From Mimachlamys varia (taxonomy: Eukaryota > Mollusca > Bivalvia > Pectinida > Pectinidae), in contig OX392536.1 of NCBI GenBank assembly GCA_947623455.1, positions 38,197,465-38,261,464 on the forward strand: a DNA stretch of 64,000 nucleotides. Direction: 5' to 3'. The notes beneath the pieces were generated by a model. That model did no database searches. It had not been told where the DNA came from and saw nothing but the letters and a program-made list of their open reading frames with translations. A program made the translations under genes and the position numbers. This document shows, in pieces, positions 24,400 through 38,112 of the stretch. The first letter of the stretch is position 1, and each line of letters opens with the position of its first letter.

Positions 24400-24707
24400 T
24401 AAAGGCCTCAATATACGTAACTTCAGGGAAATTTTCGTGATTCTGAAAAATTCTGAAAAAAAATCCAGTTGATAACCATGCAAAAATAAGCCTAAAACGA
24501 AGTTAACCTGAGCAGTAACTAACAAGAAACTCTGGCCAAAAAAATCAAATAGCGTGTTTCAACTGCTGCTGTACCAGTAAACGCGAAAGAATTCATCCTG
24601 AATATTGCTGATATCAGTTAATCTTAACTAAATTTATAAACATAGTAAGTTATTAGGCTTGATTTTCGCTTCAAGGTTAGCCGAAAGTTACGTATATTGG
24701 GCCTTTA
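24400..24707. mobile_element. MITE with 22 bp inverted ends, copy 1
   Basis: TAAAGGCCTCAATATACGT at the left end is mirrored by ACGTATATTGGGCCTTTA at the right end. About 308 bp, noncoding. A second copy lies at 33783-34172. Confidence 0.8.
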
Positions 24708-24709
24708 CA

Positions 24710-25819
24710 AAAAATGTCATTCCTTAAGCTATGGAGTAATTTTGACTGCAAAACGATGCAAAATAAAGAGGTATTTAATTAGCATTGTACATTGGTATAA
24801 AAAAGTCAATGCTTTAATATTAGATTAAATAGCACATGAGTAGGGTTTGTTTAAACAAAAGGCCCAACAGACACCTGGTGAGTAAATTCTTGTGTTCTTT
24901 TAAGCCTGCAACTATCATCAGATGATTGGGGTATTTATATAAGCTCTGTATCCGTAATTTGTCGATTGCTAAATTGTCCTTAAACATCTTATGATTGCTC
25001 TTTCTTGAGAAGAACCTGATTGATGTTTCTCAAATGTCCTAATTATGTAGGTTCCATTGGTCTGTAGTATAGTGCCCTTTTGATTTTAGAACTGATCAGA
25101 AAAACAATGGCTGATAGCTGGCCATCTTGGATTTAAGAAGTAATGGATGAATAGTGCTTACAAAGTTAATCAAAGTTAAACTCATCAAGGAACAGTAAAA
25201 TCGGTTGAACATGTATACAAGTTATAATAACATGCATAGGAAATACAGACGTCGACAATGATTCATTTATAAGTTGCACGAAAGAGCAGTGGAGTAAGTG
25301 TACCATGGTTACCCAGGCATACAGTAAGTGAAAATTTTGATAATTTATATGAACACTCGGAGGCAATTTTTTATGTGTATTTAACAAGTGTTTGATGGCC
25401 AAGAGATACAAGTCCTCTACCGACAGCAAACGACAAGGCCCAAGACTGCTAAAGTATATGGTTTTTGGTCCTGCATTTCACTCTTGCAGCACCTGATGGC
25501 CGTGCTCGCATTAGTTTCAAATCAAAACTGAATTATTGCAAGTTTTCAAAGGGCTGTAACTCTGCGAAAAATTATTCAACTTTGACCAAATCAGAACATG
25601 ACTTAGATATCCCCATGATATATTCAATATGTGCAGACATTGCAGTGAACCGTAAAGAAACTGAAGTATTGGAAATTTTCAAAGTCCAAGGGCTGTAACT
25701 CTGTAAAAAATCATTCAATCGTGACCAAATCAGAACTTGATCTTGGTAGTCCTATGACGATTCTGTATACCAAATTGCTCTTCAATATGTGCATCCATTG
25801 ATTAAGGGAAACCCCAAAC
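24710..25819. other. Intergenic repeat remnants
   Basis: Around 24858, AAAGGCCCAACAGACACCTGG resembles the left end of element B and may be a decayed element. At 25490-25790 two tandem units (about 150 bp) carry GGGCTGTAACTCTG and ACCAAATCAGAAC. At 25074-25140, TGATCAGAAAAACAATGGCT recurs at 34889. No gene is supported. Confidence 0.5.
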
Positions 25820-28800
25820 AAGAGGCCCAATGGGCCTGCATCGCTCACCTGGAATTAATCTCTTGTAACCCTAAAGTCGTCAAAATGGCCCCTTAGGGGT
25901 AAGAGTCACCATTTATGCAAAATTTGTTCCCCTTCCCCCAACAATGTTTCTGACCAAATTTGGACAAAATCTATTCATAACTTTATGACAAGAAGAGATT
26001 TAAAGGAATAACTTCTATTTTCGCTATTGGGCCACGCCCCTCTGGCCTCTTGGGTGTCAGTGTCACCATTGATGCAAAATCTGTTCCCCTTCCCCCAACA
26101 ATGTTTCTGACCAAATTTGGACAAAGTCTATTCATAACTTTTTGACAAGAAGAGATTTAAACGAATTACCTCTATTTTCCCTATTGGTCCCCGCCCCTCT
26201 GGCCCCTTCGGTGTCAGTGTCACTATTTATGCAAAATCTGTTCCCCTTCCCCCAACGATGTTTCTGACCAAGTTTGGACAAAATCTATTCATAACTTTAT
26301 GACAAGAAGAGATTTAATGGAATTACTTCTATTTCCCCTATTGGGCCACGCCCCTCTGGCCCCTTAGGGGTCATAGTCTCCATTTATGCAAAATTTGTTC
26401 CCCTTCCCCCAAGAATGTTTCTGACCAAATCTATTCATAACTTTAAGACAAGAAGAGATTTAAAGGAATTACTTCTATTTTCGCTATTGGGCCCCGCCCC
26501 TCTGGCCCCTTGGGTGTCAGTGTCACCATTGATGCAAAATCTGTTCCCCTTCCCCCAACAATGTTTCTGACCAAATTTGGACAAAATCTATTCATAACTT
26601 TATGACAAGAAGAGATTTAAAGGAATTACTTCTATTTCCCCTATTGGGCCACGCCCCTCAGGCCCCTTAGGGGTCAGAGTCACCATTTATGCAAAATTTG
26701 TTCCCCTTCCCCCAAGAATGTTTCTGACCAAATTTGGACCAAATCTATTCATAACTTTAAGACAAGAAGAGATTTAAAGGAATTACTTCTATTTTCGCTA
26801 TTGGGCCCCGCCCCTCTGGCCCCTTGGGTGTCAGTGTCACCATTGATGCAAAATCTGTTCCCCTTCCCCCAACAATGTTTCTGACCAAATTTGGACAAAA
26901 TCTATTCATAACTTTATGACAAGAAGAGATTTAAAGGAATTACCTCTATTTCCCCTATTGGGCCACGCTCCTCTGGCCCCTTTGGCGTCCGAGTCTCCAT
27001 TTATGCAAAATCTGTTCCTCTTCCCCAAAGGATGTTTCTGACCAAATTTGGTCAAAATCCAATCAGGATTTTTTGACAAGAAGAGATTTAAAGGAATTAC
27101 CTCCATTTTCCCTACTGGGCCCCGCCCCTCTGGCCCCTTGACTGTCAGTGTCACTATTTATGCAAAATCTGTTCCCCTTCCCCTAATGATGATTCTGACC
27201 AAATTTGGACAAAATCTATTCATAACTTTATGACAAGAAGAGATTTAAAGGAATTACCTCTATTTCCCCTATTGGGCCCAGCCCCTCTGGCCCCTTTGGG
27301 GTCTGAGTCACCATTTATGCAAAATCTGTTCCTCTTCCCCGAACGATGTTTCTGACTAAATTTGGGCCAAATCCATTCATAACTTTAAGAAAAGAAGAGA
27401 TTTAAAGGAATGACCTCTATTTCCCCTATTGGGCCCTGTGCCTCTGGGCCCTTAGGGGTCCGAGTCACCATTTATGCAAAATCTGTTCCCCTTCCCCCAA
27501 CAATGTTTCTGACCAAATTTGGACAAAATCTATTCAGGATTTTTTGACAAGAAGAGATTTAAAGGAATTACTTCTATTTCCCCTATTGGGCCCCGTGCCT
27601 CTGGGCCCTTAGGGGTCAGAGTCACCATTTATGCAAAATCTGTTCCCCTTCCCCCAACAATGTTTCTGACCAAATTTGGACAAAATCTATTCATAACTTT
27701 ATGACAAGAAGAAATTTAAAGGAATTACCTCTATTTCCCCTATTGGGCCACGCCCCTCTGGCCCCTTTGGGGTCTGAGTCACCATTTATGCAAAATCTGT
27801 TCCCCTTCTCCCAAGGATGTTTCTGTCCAAATTTGGGCCAAGTCCAATCAGGACTTTTTAACAAGAAGAGATTTAAAGGAATTACTTCTTTTTTCGCTAT
27901 TGGGCCTCGCCCCTCTGGCCCCTTGGGTGTCAGTGTCACCATTGATGCAAAATCTCTTCCCCTTCCCCCAACAATGTTTCTGACCAAATTTGAACAAAAT
28001 CTATTCATAACTTTATGACAAGAAGAGATTTAAAGGAATTACTTCTATTTCCCCTATTGGGCCACGCCCCTCAGGTCCCTTAGGGGTCAGAGTCACCATT
28101 TATGCAAAATTTGTTCCCCTTCCCCAAAGAATGTTTCTGACCAAATTTGGACCAAATCTATTCATAACTTTAAGACAAGAAGAGATTTAAAGGAATTACT
28201 TCTATTTTCGCTATTGGGCCCCGCCCCTCTGGCCCCTTGGGTGTCAGTGTCACCATTGATGCAAAATCTGTTCCCCTTCCCCCAACAATGTTTCTGACCA
28301 AATTTGGACAAAATCTATTCATAACTTTATGACAAGAAGAGATTTAAAGGAATTACCTCTATTTCCCCTATTGGGCCACGCTCCTCTGGCCCCTTTGGCG
28401 TCCGAGTCTCCATTTATGCAAAATCTGTTCCTCTTCCCCAAAGGATGTTTCTGACCAAATTTGGTCAAAATCCAATCAGGATTTTTTGACAAGAAGAGAT
28501 TTAAAGGAATTACCTCTATTTTCCCTACTGGGCCCCACCCCTCTGGCCCCTTGACTGTCAGTGTCACTATTTATGCAAAATCTGTTCCCCTTCCCCTAAT
28601 GATGATTCTGACCAAATTTGGACAAAATCTATTCATAACTTTATGACAAGAAGAGATTTAAAGGAATTACCTCTATTTCCCCTATTGGGCCCTGCCCCTC
28701 TGGCCCCTTTGGGGTCTGAGTCACCATTTATGCAAAATCTGTTCCTCTTCCCCGAACGATGTTTCTGACTAAATTTGGGCCAAATCCATTCATAACTTTA

Positions 28801-31800
28801 AGAAAAGAAGAGATTTAAAGGAATGACCTCTATTTCCCCTGTTGGGCCCTGTGCCTCTGGGCCCTTAGGGGTCCGAGTCACCATTTATGCAAAATCTGTT
28901 CCCCTTCTCCCAAGGATGTTTCTGTCCAAATTTGGGCCAAGTCCAATCAGGACTTTTTAACAAGAAGAGATTTAAAGGAATTACTTCTTTTTTCGCTATT
29001 GGGCCTCGCCCCTCTGGCCCCTTGGGTGTCAGTGTCACCATTGATGCAAAATCTCTTCCCCTTCCCCCAACAATGTTTCTGACCAAATTTGAACAAAATC
29101 TATTCATAACTTTATGACAAGAAGAGATTTAAAGGAATTACTTCTATTTCCCCTATTGGGCCACGCCCCTCAGGTCCCTTAGGGGTCAGAGTCACCATTT
29201 ATGCAAAATTTGTTCCCCTTCCCCAAAGAATGTTTCTGACCAAATTTGGACCAAATCTATTCATAACTTTAAGACAAGAAGAGATTTAAAGGAATTACTT
29301 CTATTTTCGCTATTGGGCCCCGCCCCTCTGGCCCCTTGGGTGTCAGTGTCACCATTGATGCAAAATCTGTTCCCCTTCCCCCAACAATGTTTCTGACCAA
29401 ATTTGGACAAAATCTATTCATAACTTTATGACAAGAAGAGATTTAAAGGAATTACCTCTATTTCCCCTATTGGGCCACGCTCCTCTGGCCCCTTTGGCGT
29501 CCGAGTCTCCATTTATGCAAAATCTGTTCCTCTTCCCCAAAGGATGTTTCTGACCAAATTTGGTCAAAATCCAATCAGGATTTTTTGACAAGAAGAGATT
29601 TAAAGGAATTACCTCTATTTTCCCTACTGGGCCCCACCCCTCTGGCCCCTTGACTGTCAGTGTCACTATTTATGCAAAATCTGTTCCCCTTCCCCTAATG
29701 ATGATTCTGACCAAATTTGGACAAAATCTATTCATAACTTTATGACAAGAAGAGATTTAAAGGAATTACCTCTATTTCCCCTATTGGGCCCTGCCCCTCT
29801 GGCCCCTTTGGGGTCTGAGTCACCATTTATGCAAAATCTGTTCCTCTTCCCCGAACGATGTTTCTGACTAAATTTGGGCCAAATCCATTCATAACTTTAA
29901 GAAAAGAAGAGATTTAAAGGAATGACCTCTATTTCCCCTGTTGGGCCCTGTGCCTCTGGGCCCTTAGGGGTCCGAGTCACCATTTATGCAAAATCTGTTC
30001 ACCTTCCCCCAACAATGTTTCTGACCAAATTTGGACAAAATCTATTCATAACTTTATGACAAGAAGAAATTTAAAGGAATTACCTCTATTTCCCCTATTG
30101 GGCCACGCCCCTCTGGCCCCTTTGGGGTCTGAGTCACCATTTATGCAAAATCTGTTCCCCTTCTCCCAAGGATGTTTCTGTCCAAATTTGGGCCAAGTCC
30201 AATCAGGATTTTTTGACAAGAAGAGATTTAAAGGAATTACTTCTATTTCCCCTATTGGGCCCCGTGCCTCTGGGCCCTTAGGGGTCAGAGTCACCATTTA
30301 TGCAAAATCTGTTCCCTTTCCCCCAACAATGTTTCTGACCAAATTTGGACAAAATCTATTCATAACTTTATGACAAGAAGAAATTTAAAGGAATTACCTC
30401 TATTTCCCCTATTGGGCCACGCCCCTCTGGCCCCTTTGGGGTCTGAGTCACCATTTATGCAAAATCTGTTCCCCTTCTCCCAAGGATGTTTCTGTCCAAA
30501 TTTGGGCCAAGTCCAATCAGGACTTTTTGACAAGAAGAGATTTAAAGGAATTACCTCTATTTTCCCTATTGGGCCCCGTGCCTCTGGCCCCTTTGGGGTC
30601 AGAGTCACCATTTATGCAAAATTTGTTCCCCTTCCCCCAAGATTGTTTCTGTCCAAATTTGGGCGAAATCCAATCAGGACTTTTTGACAAGAAGAGATTT
30701 AAAGGAATTACTTCTATTTCCCCTATTGGGCCCCGTGCCTCTGGGCCCTTAGGGGTCAGAGTCACCATTTATGCAAAATCTGTTCCCCTTCCCCTAAGGA
30801 TGTTTCTGACTAAATTTGGTCGAAATCCAACCAGGACTTTTTGACAAGAAGAGATTTAAAGAATTACCTCTATTTTCCCTATTGGGCCCCGCCCCTCTGG
30901 CCCTTTGGGGGTCAGAGTCACCATTTATGCAAAATTTGTTCCCCTTCCCCCAAGGATGTTTCTGACCAAATTTGGTTAAAATCCAATCAGGACTTTTTGA
31001 CAAGAAGAGATTTAAAGGAATTACCTCTATTTTCCCTATTGGGCCCTGCCCCTCTGGCCCCTTTGGGGTCAGAGTCACCATTTATGCAAAATTTGTTCCC
31101 CTTCCCCCAAGATTGTTTCTGTCCAAATTTGGGCGAAATCCAATCAGGACTTTTTGACAAGAAGAGATTTAAAGGAATTACTTCTTTTTTCGCTATTGGG
31201 CCCCGCCCCTCTGGCCCCTTGGGTGTCAGTGTCACCATTGATGCAAAATCTGTTCCCCTTCCCCCAACAATGTTTCTGACCAAATTTGAACAAAATCTAT
31301 TCATAACTTTATGACAAGAAGAGATTTAAAGGAATTACTTCTATTTCCCCTATTGGGCCACGCCCCTCAGGTCCCTTAGGGGTCAGAGTCACCATTTATG
31401 CAAAATTTGTTCCCCTTCCCCCAAGAATGTTTCTGACCAAATTTGGACCAAATCTATTCATAACTTTAAGACAAGAAGAGATTTAAAGGAATTACTTCTA
31501 TTTTCGCTATTGGGCCCCGCCCCTCTGGCCCCTTGGGTGTCAGTGTCACCATTGATGCAAAATCTGTTCCCCTTCCCCCAACAATGTTTCTGACCAAATT
31601 TGGACAAAATCTAGTCATAACTTTATGACAAGAAGAGATTTAAAGGAATTACCTCTATTTCCCCTATTGGGCCACGCTCCTCTGGCCCCTTTGGCGTCCG
31701 AGTCTCCATTTATGCAAAATCTGTTCCTCTTCCCCAAAGGATGTTTCTGACCAAATTTGGTCAAAATCCAATCAGGATTTTTTGACAAGAAGAGATTTAA

Positions 31801-32980
31801 AGGAATTACCTCTATTTTCCCTACTGGGCCCCACCCCTCTGGCCCCTTGACTGTCAGTGTCACTATTTATGCAAAATCTGTTCCCCTTCCCCTAATGATG
31901 ATTCTGACCAAATTTGGACAAAATCTATTCATAACTTTATGACAAGAAGAGATTTAAAGGAATTACCTCTATTTCCCCTATTGGGCCCTGCCCCTCTGGC
32001 CCCTTTGGGGTCTGAGTCACCATTTATGCAAAATCTGTTCCTCTTCCCCGAACGATGTTTCTGACTAAATTTGGGCCAAATCCATTCATAACTTTAAGAA
32101 AAGAAGAGATTTAAAGGAATGACCTCTATTTCCCCTATTGGGCCCTGTGCCTCTGGGCCCTTAGGGGTCCGAGTCACCATTTATGCAATATCTGTTCCCC
32201 TTCCCCCAACAATGTTTCTGACCAAATTTGGACAAAATCTATTCAGGATTTTCTGACAAGAAGAGATTTAAAGGAATTACTTCTATTTCCCCTATTGGGC
32301 CCCGTGCCTCTGGGCCCTTAGGGGTCTGAGTCACCATTTATGCAAAATCTGTTCCCCTTCCCCTAAGGATGTTTCTGACTAAATTTGGTCGAAATCCAAC
32401 CAGGACTTTTTGACAAGAAGAGATTTAAAGAATTACCTCTATTTTCCCTATTGGGCCCCGCCCCTCTGGCCCTTTGGGGGTCAGAGTCACCATTTATGCA
32501 AAATTTGTTCCCCTTCCCCCAAGGATGTTTCTGACCAAATTTGGTTAAAATCCAATCAGGACTTTTTGACAAGAAGAGATTTAAAGGAATTACCTCTATT
32601 TTCCCTATTGGGCCCCGCCCCTCTGGCCCCTTTGGGGTCAGAGTCACCATTTATGCAAAATTTGTTCCCCTTCCCCCAAGGTTGTTTCTGTCCAAATTTG
32701 GGCGAAATCCAATCAGGACTTTTTGACAAGAAGAGATTTAAAGGAATTACTTCTATTTCCCCTATTGGGCCCCGTGCCTCTGGGCCTTTGGGGGTCAGAG
32801 TCACCATTTATGCAAAATCTGTTCCCCTTCCCCCAAGGATGTTTCTGACCAAATTTGGTTAAAATCCAATCAGGACTCTTTGACTAGTAGCGATTTGAAG
32901 CAAATGTTGACAGACGACGGACGGACGACGGACGCTGGGCCATGGCATAAGCTCACCGGACCTTCGGTCCAGGTGAGCTA
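25820..32980 (+). mobile_element. Non-autonomous repeat element B with 157 bp internal array
   Basis: The left end reads AAGAGGCCCAATGGGCC then TCGCTCACCTGG. The right end has a GACGACGGACGG tract (about 32911-32934) and a hairpin, AGCTCACCGGACC / GGTCCAGGTGAGCT. The plan is the same as in elements A and C, but the hairpin sequence differs, so this is another subfamily. No protein is encoded. The 7 kb interior is an array of about 44 monomers. Confidence 0.75.
25880..32890. repeat. 157 bp tandem array with higher-order blocks
   Basis: Monomers of 157 bp contain GACAAGAAGAGATTTAAAGG, CCTATTGGGCC, TCACCATTTATGCAAAATC and TTTCTGACCAAATTTGG. Near-identical stretches recur at multiples of the monomer: the block at 28461 recurs 1099 bp later (7 monomers) at 29560 and again at 31757. 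Open frames on both strands across the array are repeat artefacts: they recur at monomer spacing, and 157 is not a multiple of three. Confidence 0.95.
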
Positions 32981-32984
32981 AAAA

Positions 32985-33780
32985 TGATGGACAGACCAGA
33001 CGAGCATCACAAGCGGAGATATAAAAACCACCATTGGACATTATCAGAAGTGTATCAAGATTAAACGCAGGCAATATCAAAGTTAGGTGCAAAACAGGTG
33101 ACATAAAATGTTAGTAAGCCTAATTGTGGACACAAAAATAATTAAAAGTAAATGCGTTTTCTATATTATTACCTCGAATGGCGATAACTAGTAATTATAG
33201 TGGAATCAAACTTCCATTCAGGAAAACAACATGTCAGATGATTTAAGCCTACCAAGATTGAAAGATATATGTTGAAAACTTAGATCTGATCTTGGACAAA
33301 AAAAAAAGGTTTATGACTAACACATTTCCTACATAATGCCCATATATGGCAATTTTACAATGATGTTATGAGAAAATTTGGAACAAACATCAAAACCCAT
33401 GATATATGTTAAAATAAGGCTTTTTGAAGAATCATAAGAAAATGTGAGAGGAATTGAAGAAACCACAAAAATCTTGCCTTTTCTATATAATGCCCAAAAT
33501 TGCATCAGATGAGCAATCCAAAAGGGCCATAACTCTAGTATAAATATTGTTGGATCTAAACTGCTGTTCAGGAAAACACAATTTCATGTCTTGATGATTT
33601 AGTCTACTAAGGTTGAAAATTGTAGTACATCTCCGGACAAATGAAAAATTATATGATGGACCAACAGACAATGTCATACCATAAAACATGTACATCCCAT
33701 CAATTTAGAGTGTATAAAAAGTTACTCGAATCCACTAGGGCACCCTTTACACAAAGTTTCAACTGTTTATGTTCCTTGGA
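32985..33780. repeat. Diverged tandem repeat remnants
   Basis: Two related stretches about 345 bp apart (33200-33290 and 33545-33625) contain CAGGAAAACA and TTGATGATTTAG / GATGATTTAAGCC. The start of each carries a variant of CCATAACTCTAGTA. No gene is supported. Confidence 0.45.
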
Positions 33781-33782
33781 TT

Positions 33783-34172
33783 TAAAGGCCAAATATATGT
33801 TACTTCAGGAAATTTTTCGTAATTCCAAAAAATTCCAAAAAAAAATCCAGTTGATAACCATGCAAAAATAAGCCTGAAACGAAGTAAACCTGAGCAATAA
33901 CTAGCAAGAAACTCTTTACAGAAAAATCCAAAGAATTGAAAATAACTCAGGTGGGGCCCACTTCAACAACAAGCCGACGTAAGAAGACAGTTCAAAATGG
34001 ACGTGTGTTTACAAATACCGAGTTTCAACGGCTGCTGTACCGGTAACCGGGTAAGAATTCATCTTGATTATTGCTGATATCAGTTAATCTTAACAAAATC
34101 TATAAATGTAAAAAGGTATTGGGCTTGATTTTCGCTTCAAGTTTTGCCGAAAGTTACGTATATTTGCCTTTA
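33783..34172. mobile_element. MITE, copy 2
   Basis: Same inverted ends as the element at 24400: TAAAGGCCAAATATATGT and ACGTATATTTGCCTTTA. It carries about 80 bp of extra internal sequence (near 33940-34020) that is absent from copy 1. Confidence 0.75.
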
Positions 34173-34379
34173 AAGGTTATCAAAACAATCAGAACTCTAG
34201 TACAGTTACCTCGACCTATGTGTGTCCAATCAAACTTAAAATTTGTAGAAATTAACCATGGCAAGCCAACCAGCCAGAATACATATGCATTGTACTCGCA
34301 GCACAGCTAGGCCACCATCTAGCCATGATACTCCAAATAATCACATTTTCTGCATGCAAAAAGGCAACTCACAAACTAA

Positions 34380-35405
34380 TTTTTTTGCCCACCATCATCA
34401 GATGGGCTATATAAACCACCCTGGGTCTTTTGTCTGCCCGTCCTTGAACAATTCTTGTGATCACCATTTTTTCAGAATTAAGTACTTGATGGATCCTCTT
34501 CATATGCGGGTGCTCCTTAGTCTCTACTTGTGCATTGAACAGTTTTTTGACCCGATTAAAAAATAATATGACCGAAAGGCAGCCATCTTGGATTTTGGAT
34601 TAATAGTTTGTGATCTTTATTTCTTGAGAAGTACTGGATGGATCCTTCTCAAATTTCAAATGTACGCTCCCCTTGGTCCTTAGTTGTGCATTGTCCTGTT
34701 TTTAAGCCGATTCAAAAACAATATGGCCGAGCCAGGCCGACAGGTGGCCTTCTTGGATTTTGACAAATATATACACAATATATATTTCTTTGGAGATACT
34801 GGATGAATCTCAAGTTTCATATCCTGGTTCCCCAAATGTAGGTCCCCTTTGGTGGTTATAGTTATGTGCCCTTTTGATGTTGGACTGATCAGAAAAACAA
34901 TGGCTAAAAGGTAGCCCTGTTGGATTTTGACAATGAAAGTTTAATGTTACCGCTATAAAATTCTTGCTCATGTCATGGTTATTATTCCAATTAAGTTTAA
35001 ATTATTTCCAACTAAAAATGAACCCAATATATCCCGAAGTGTATTTTTTCTATTTAAACTTCGGCCCCTCCCCAGGGGGGAATGTGAAGTGAAGGGGGCA
35101 TGAAATTCACAATTTTGATAAAGCACTTTAAGACCTTTCCATTTAATTCCAGTGTATCTGGGTCCAAAGAAGAAGATTTTTGAATTTTTAACTATTTTGA
35201 CCCCTAAGGGGTTAGGATCATATAATTTACAATTTTGGTGTGTCTTTAGCCATGGAAGGTTCCTGTCAAATTTCATTCAAATTGGTTCAGGGGTTTTTGA
35301 AAAGAAGTAGAAAATGTAAATTATTAATGGACCCATGATGATAGGGACAACAGACAATTAGAAAAGGTTACAGGTACTTTAGACTTTGTCTCAGGTGACC
35401 TAACA
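34380..35405. repeat. Dispersed repeats, no gene
   Basis: Three diverged units of about 150 bp contain CATCTTGGATTTTG and phrases similar to 25070-25140. CCATCATCAGATGGGC near 34394 resembles an element terminus. An open frame on the minus strand (34968-35276) has no family features. Confidence 0.45.
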
Positions 35406-36765
35406 ATAGGCCTGATGGGACTGCATCGCTCACCTGGAATTAATCTCTGACTTGTAACCCTAAAGATGCCTAAAATATATTACTGTAAGACACTCAGAGC
35501 AACATGTTAAGATTTAAACATATTTCACCCCCGTGACCTTGTAAGAAAATGTCATTTTCATTTGAAATTCTTCCAAGAAAGCTAACAGCCAAATATCATG
35601 TCTCTAGGCCTTTTGGTTTATCAGAAGTTGTTAAATTGTTTTAACAGATATGACTCTTGTGACCTTGAATATGGGTCAAGGTCATTTCTTTTCCCAACTC
35701 TTGTCAAGCTTCATCCAAGGAACCTTTAAACCATATATCATGCTTCTAGGGCTTTTGGTATTCCAGAAGAAGTCATTGAAAGGTTTTAACAGATTTGACC
35801 CCTACGATCTTGAATATGGGTCAAGGTAATTTTTAGTTGCAAATTGTGCTTGGCTTCTTCCAAGGAAACTACCAGCCAAATATCATGTCTCTAGGCCTTT
35901 TGGTTAATCAGAAGAAATTGTTTAAAGGTTTTAATTGATTTGACCCCTGTGACCTTGAATTAAAGTCAAGGTCATTTCTTTTCGCAAACTTGTTGGGCTT
36001 CCTCCAAGGAACCTTTCAGCCAAATATGCTTCTAGGGCTATTGGTTTATTAGAAGATGTCGTTTAAGGGTTATAATAGATTTGACCCCTGTGACCTTGAA
36101 TATGGGTCAAGGTCGTTTCTTTTCGCAAACTTTATTCGCCTTCATCCAAGGAAGCTACCAGTATAAGGTCTTTACCCCTGACAGTATTTCAGAAGATCTC
36201 CATTTCCCTTATTTTGCCCCTTGGGGGTCAGAGTTACCATTAATGCAAAATCTGTTTCCCTTCCCCCAAGGATGTTTCTGACCAAATTTGGTTCAAATAC
36301 ATTCAAAACTTTATGACTAGTAGTGATGAAAGCAATTACCTCTATTTCCTTTATTGTGTCCTGCCCCTCATGCCCCCTTGGGGGTCACAGTCACCATTAA
36401 TGCAAATTATGTTCCCCTTCCCCAAAGGATGTTTCTGACTAAATTTGGATCAAATCCATTTGTAACTTTATGACAAGAAGAGATTTAAAGGAAATACCAC
36501 TATTTCCCCTATAAGGCCTGGCCCCTTAGGGGGTCACAGTCACCATTTATGCAAAATCTGTTCCCTTTCCCCCCCAAGGATGTTTCTGACCAAATTTGGG
36601 CCAAATCCATTTATAACTTTATGACAAGAAGAGATTTAAAGGAATTACCTCTATTTGCCATATTTGGCCCCACCCCTCAGGTCCCTTGGGGGTCAGTCAC
36701 CATTTATGCAAAATCTGTTCCCCTTCCCCAAAGGATGTTTCTGACCAAATTTGGCCATTTATTCA
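35406..36765 (+). mobile_element. Truncated relative of element B
   Basis: The left end AGGCCTGATGGGACTGCATCGCTCACCTGG matches element B in its second half. Units with GACCTTGAATATGGGTCAAGG follow (35640-36130), then at 36200-36765 the same 157 bp monomer type as element B. The right hairpin end is missing. Confidence 0.65.
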
Positions 36766-36820
36766 TGTAATGAAATTGAATCAATTTCACTAGAGTTAAA
36801 CGTGTCTAAAACTTTGTAAC

Positions 36821-36844
36821 TTAATAATAATAATAATAATAATA
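36821..36844. repeat. TAA microsatellite
   Basis: A run of TAA triplets, followed by GACTTTATTTAGAG; possibly the tail of a retroelement. Confidence 0.6.
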
Positions 36845-38112
36845 GACTTTATTTAGAGTCGATAACAGTCGCAAGACTTTTCCTCCAAGTGGTCGACATT
36901 TAAAATGTACAATATTTACAACATGTTAAATTAATTCATCATATACAAACATTGATATCACAGAAAGCTATATTAAGATGTGTACAGATAAAAGGTGTTA
37001 CAATAAGAGTTGGGCTATGATTTGAATAAAATACATGTGACATATGCATACAGTACATTTCGATATCATGCCATATATTTAAAATATCTATCAAAGTTAA
37101 GCATCAAGAGTTACATGCAATAGGATAATGGTATGGGGATATAATAATAAGATAATAAGTATGTATTGCTAAAACTAAAAATGTCTGAAGATCAAGATAC
37201 AAGAAATGTGTCTCCGACCTGCAGCATGCTGATGTCCAATGCTAATAAAGTTTGTCCAATTAGATAGGACTTTGAACCATTTTCTAGTTTAAAGAAATGT
37301 TGTATCAAAATCTAAATCAACATTTTCATAGATTCATAAGGCCCAGAATATTCAGTAAGACTAATTAAAGGCTATCAGGTATGTATAAGACATGGCACAC
37401 ACTATAAGCTAGCTGGACCCACTATGACAGTTACAGATAGAGGATTCAATAAAAGGAGGAGTGATACAAAACCATCAGACCTCTTGTCCTACAAAAAAGT
37501 CTTGTTTGTTCGACTGATATAGTTACATATATATAGATAATGAAACAGTATGTTTCTTCAAAGTGTTTCCTTTTTGACACGGCTACAATGAAGCTTTGGA
37601 TGGTAGATCATTGTTTACGTGGTATAAATTATGGTAAGACTTTTTGAAACAAATTACACAAACACCTTCATCCATAATATATCTCCTTTATTTACATATC
37701 AATATAGATATATAATTATATAGCTCTCTCAGGAATATCAACAAATTGCATGAGGATTTATTTCCTAAAAATGAAAACAAACTGATTAAAAAATTAAAAC
37801 CAATTTCTAAATACCTATGAACAAAAAAATACATCACAACTGTTAAAAATATTTTCTTCTACTGAAAAAAAACCCCAAATGACTGAAAAACAAACTATTT
37901 GCAAGAATTTTTTTTCAAATTTGAGAAATAACTCGTTTGGCCCAACATCTGTCACATTTGCAAAAGAGCAAGTGAATGCAAGTTGTTATAATTTGGGACA
38001 AAATCTTTACTCTCTCATAAAGGTGTCACTTTCCTTAAACGGTAACTCAATAACCTTTGGGACTTGACATACAAACTATTGCTGCATTCATTCCACAAAT
38101 CTATAAATTTTA

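Noticed and set aside
24205..24525. 106-residue minus-strand frame
   Set aside because: It overlaps a MITE end and AT-rich sequence, and its low-complexity Phe/Ser/Leu composition is typical of chance frames.
26906..32862. Many 61-157 residue open frames on both strands
   Set aside because: They recur at the 157 bp repeat spacing, start and stop with array variants, and 157 is not a multiple of three. They are repeat artefacts.
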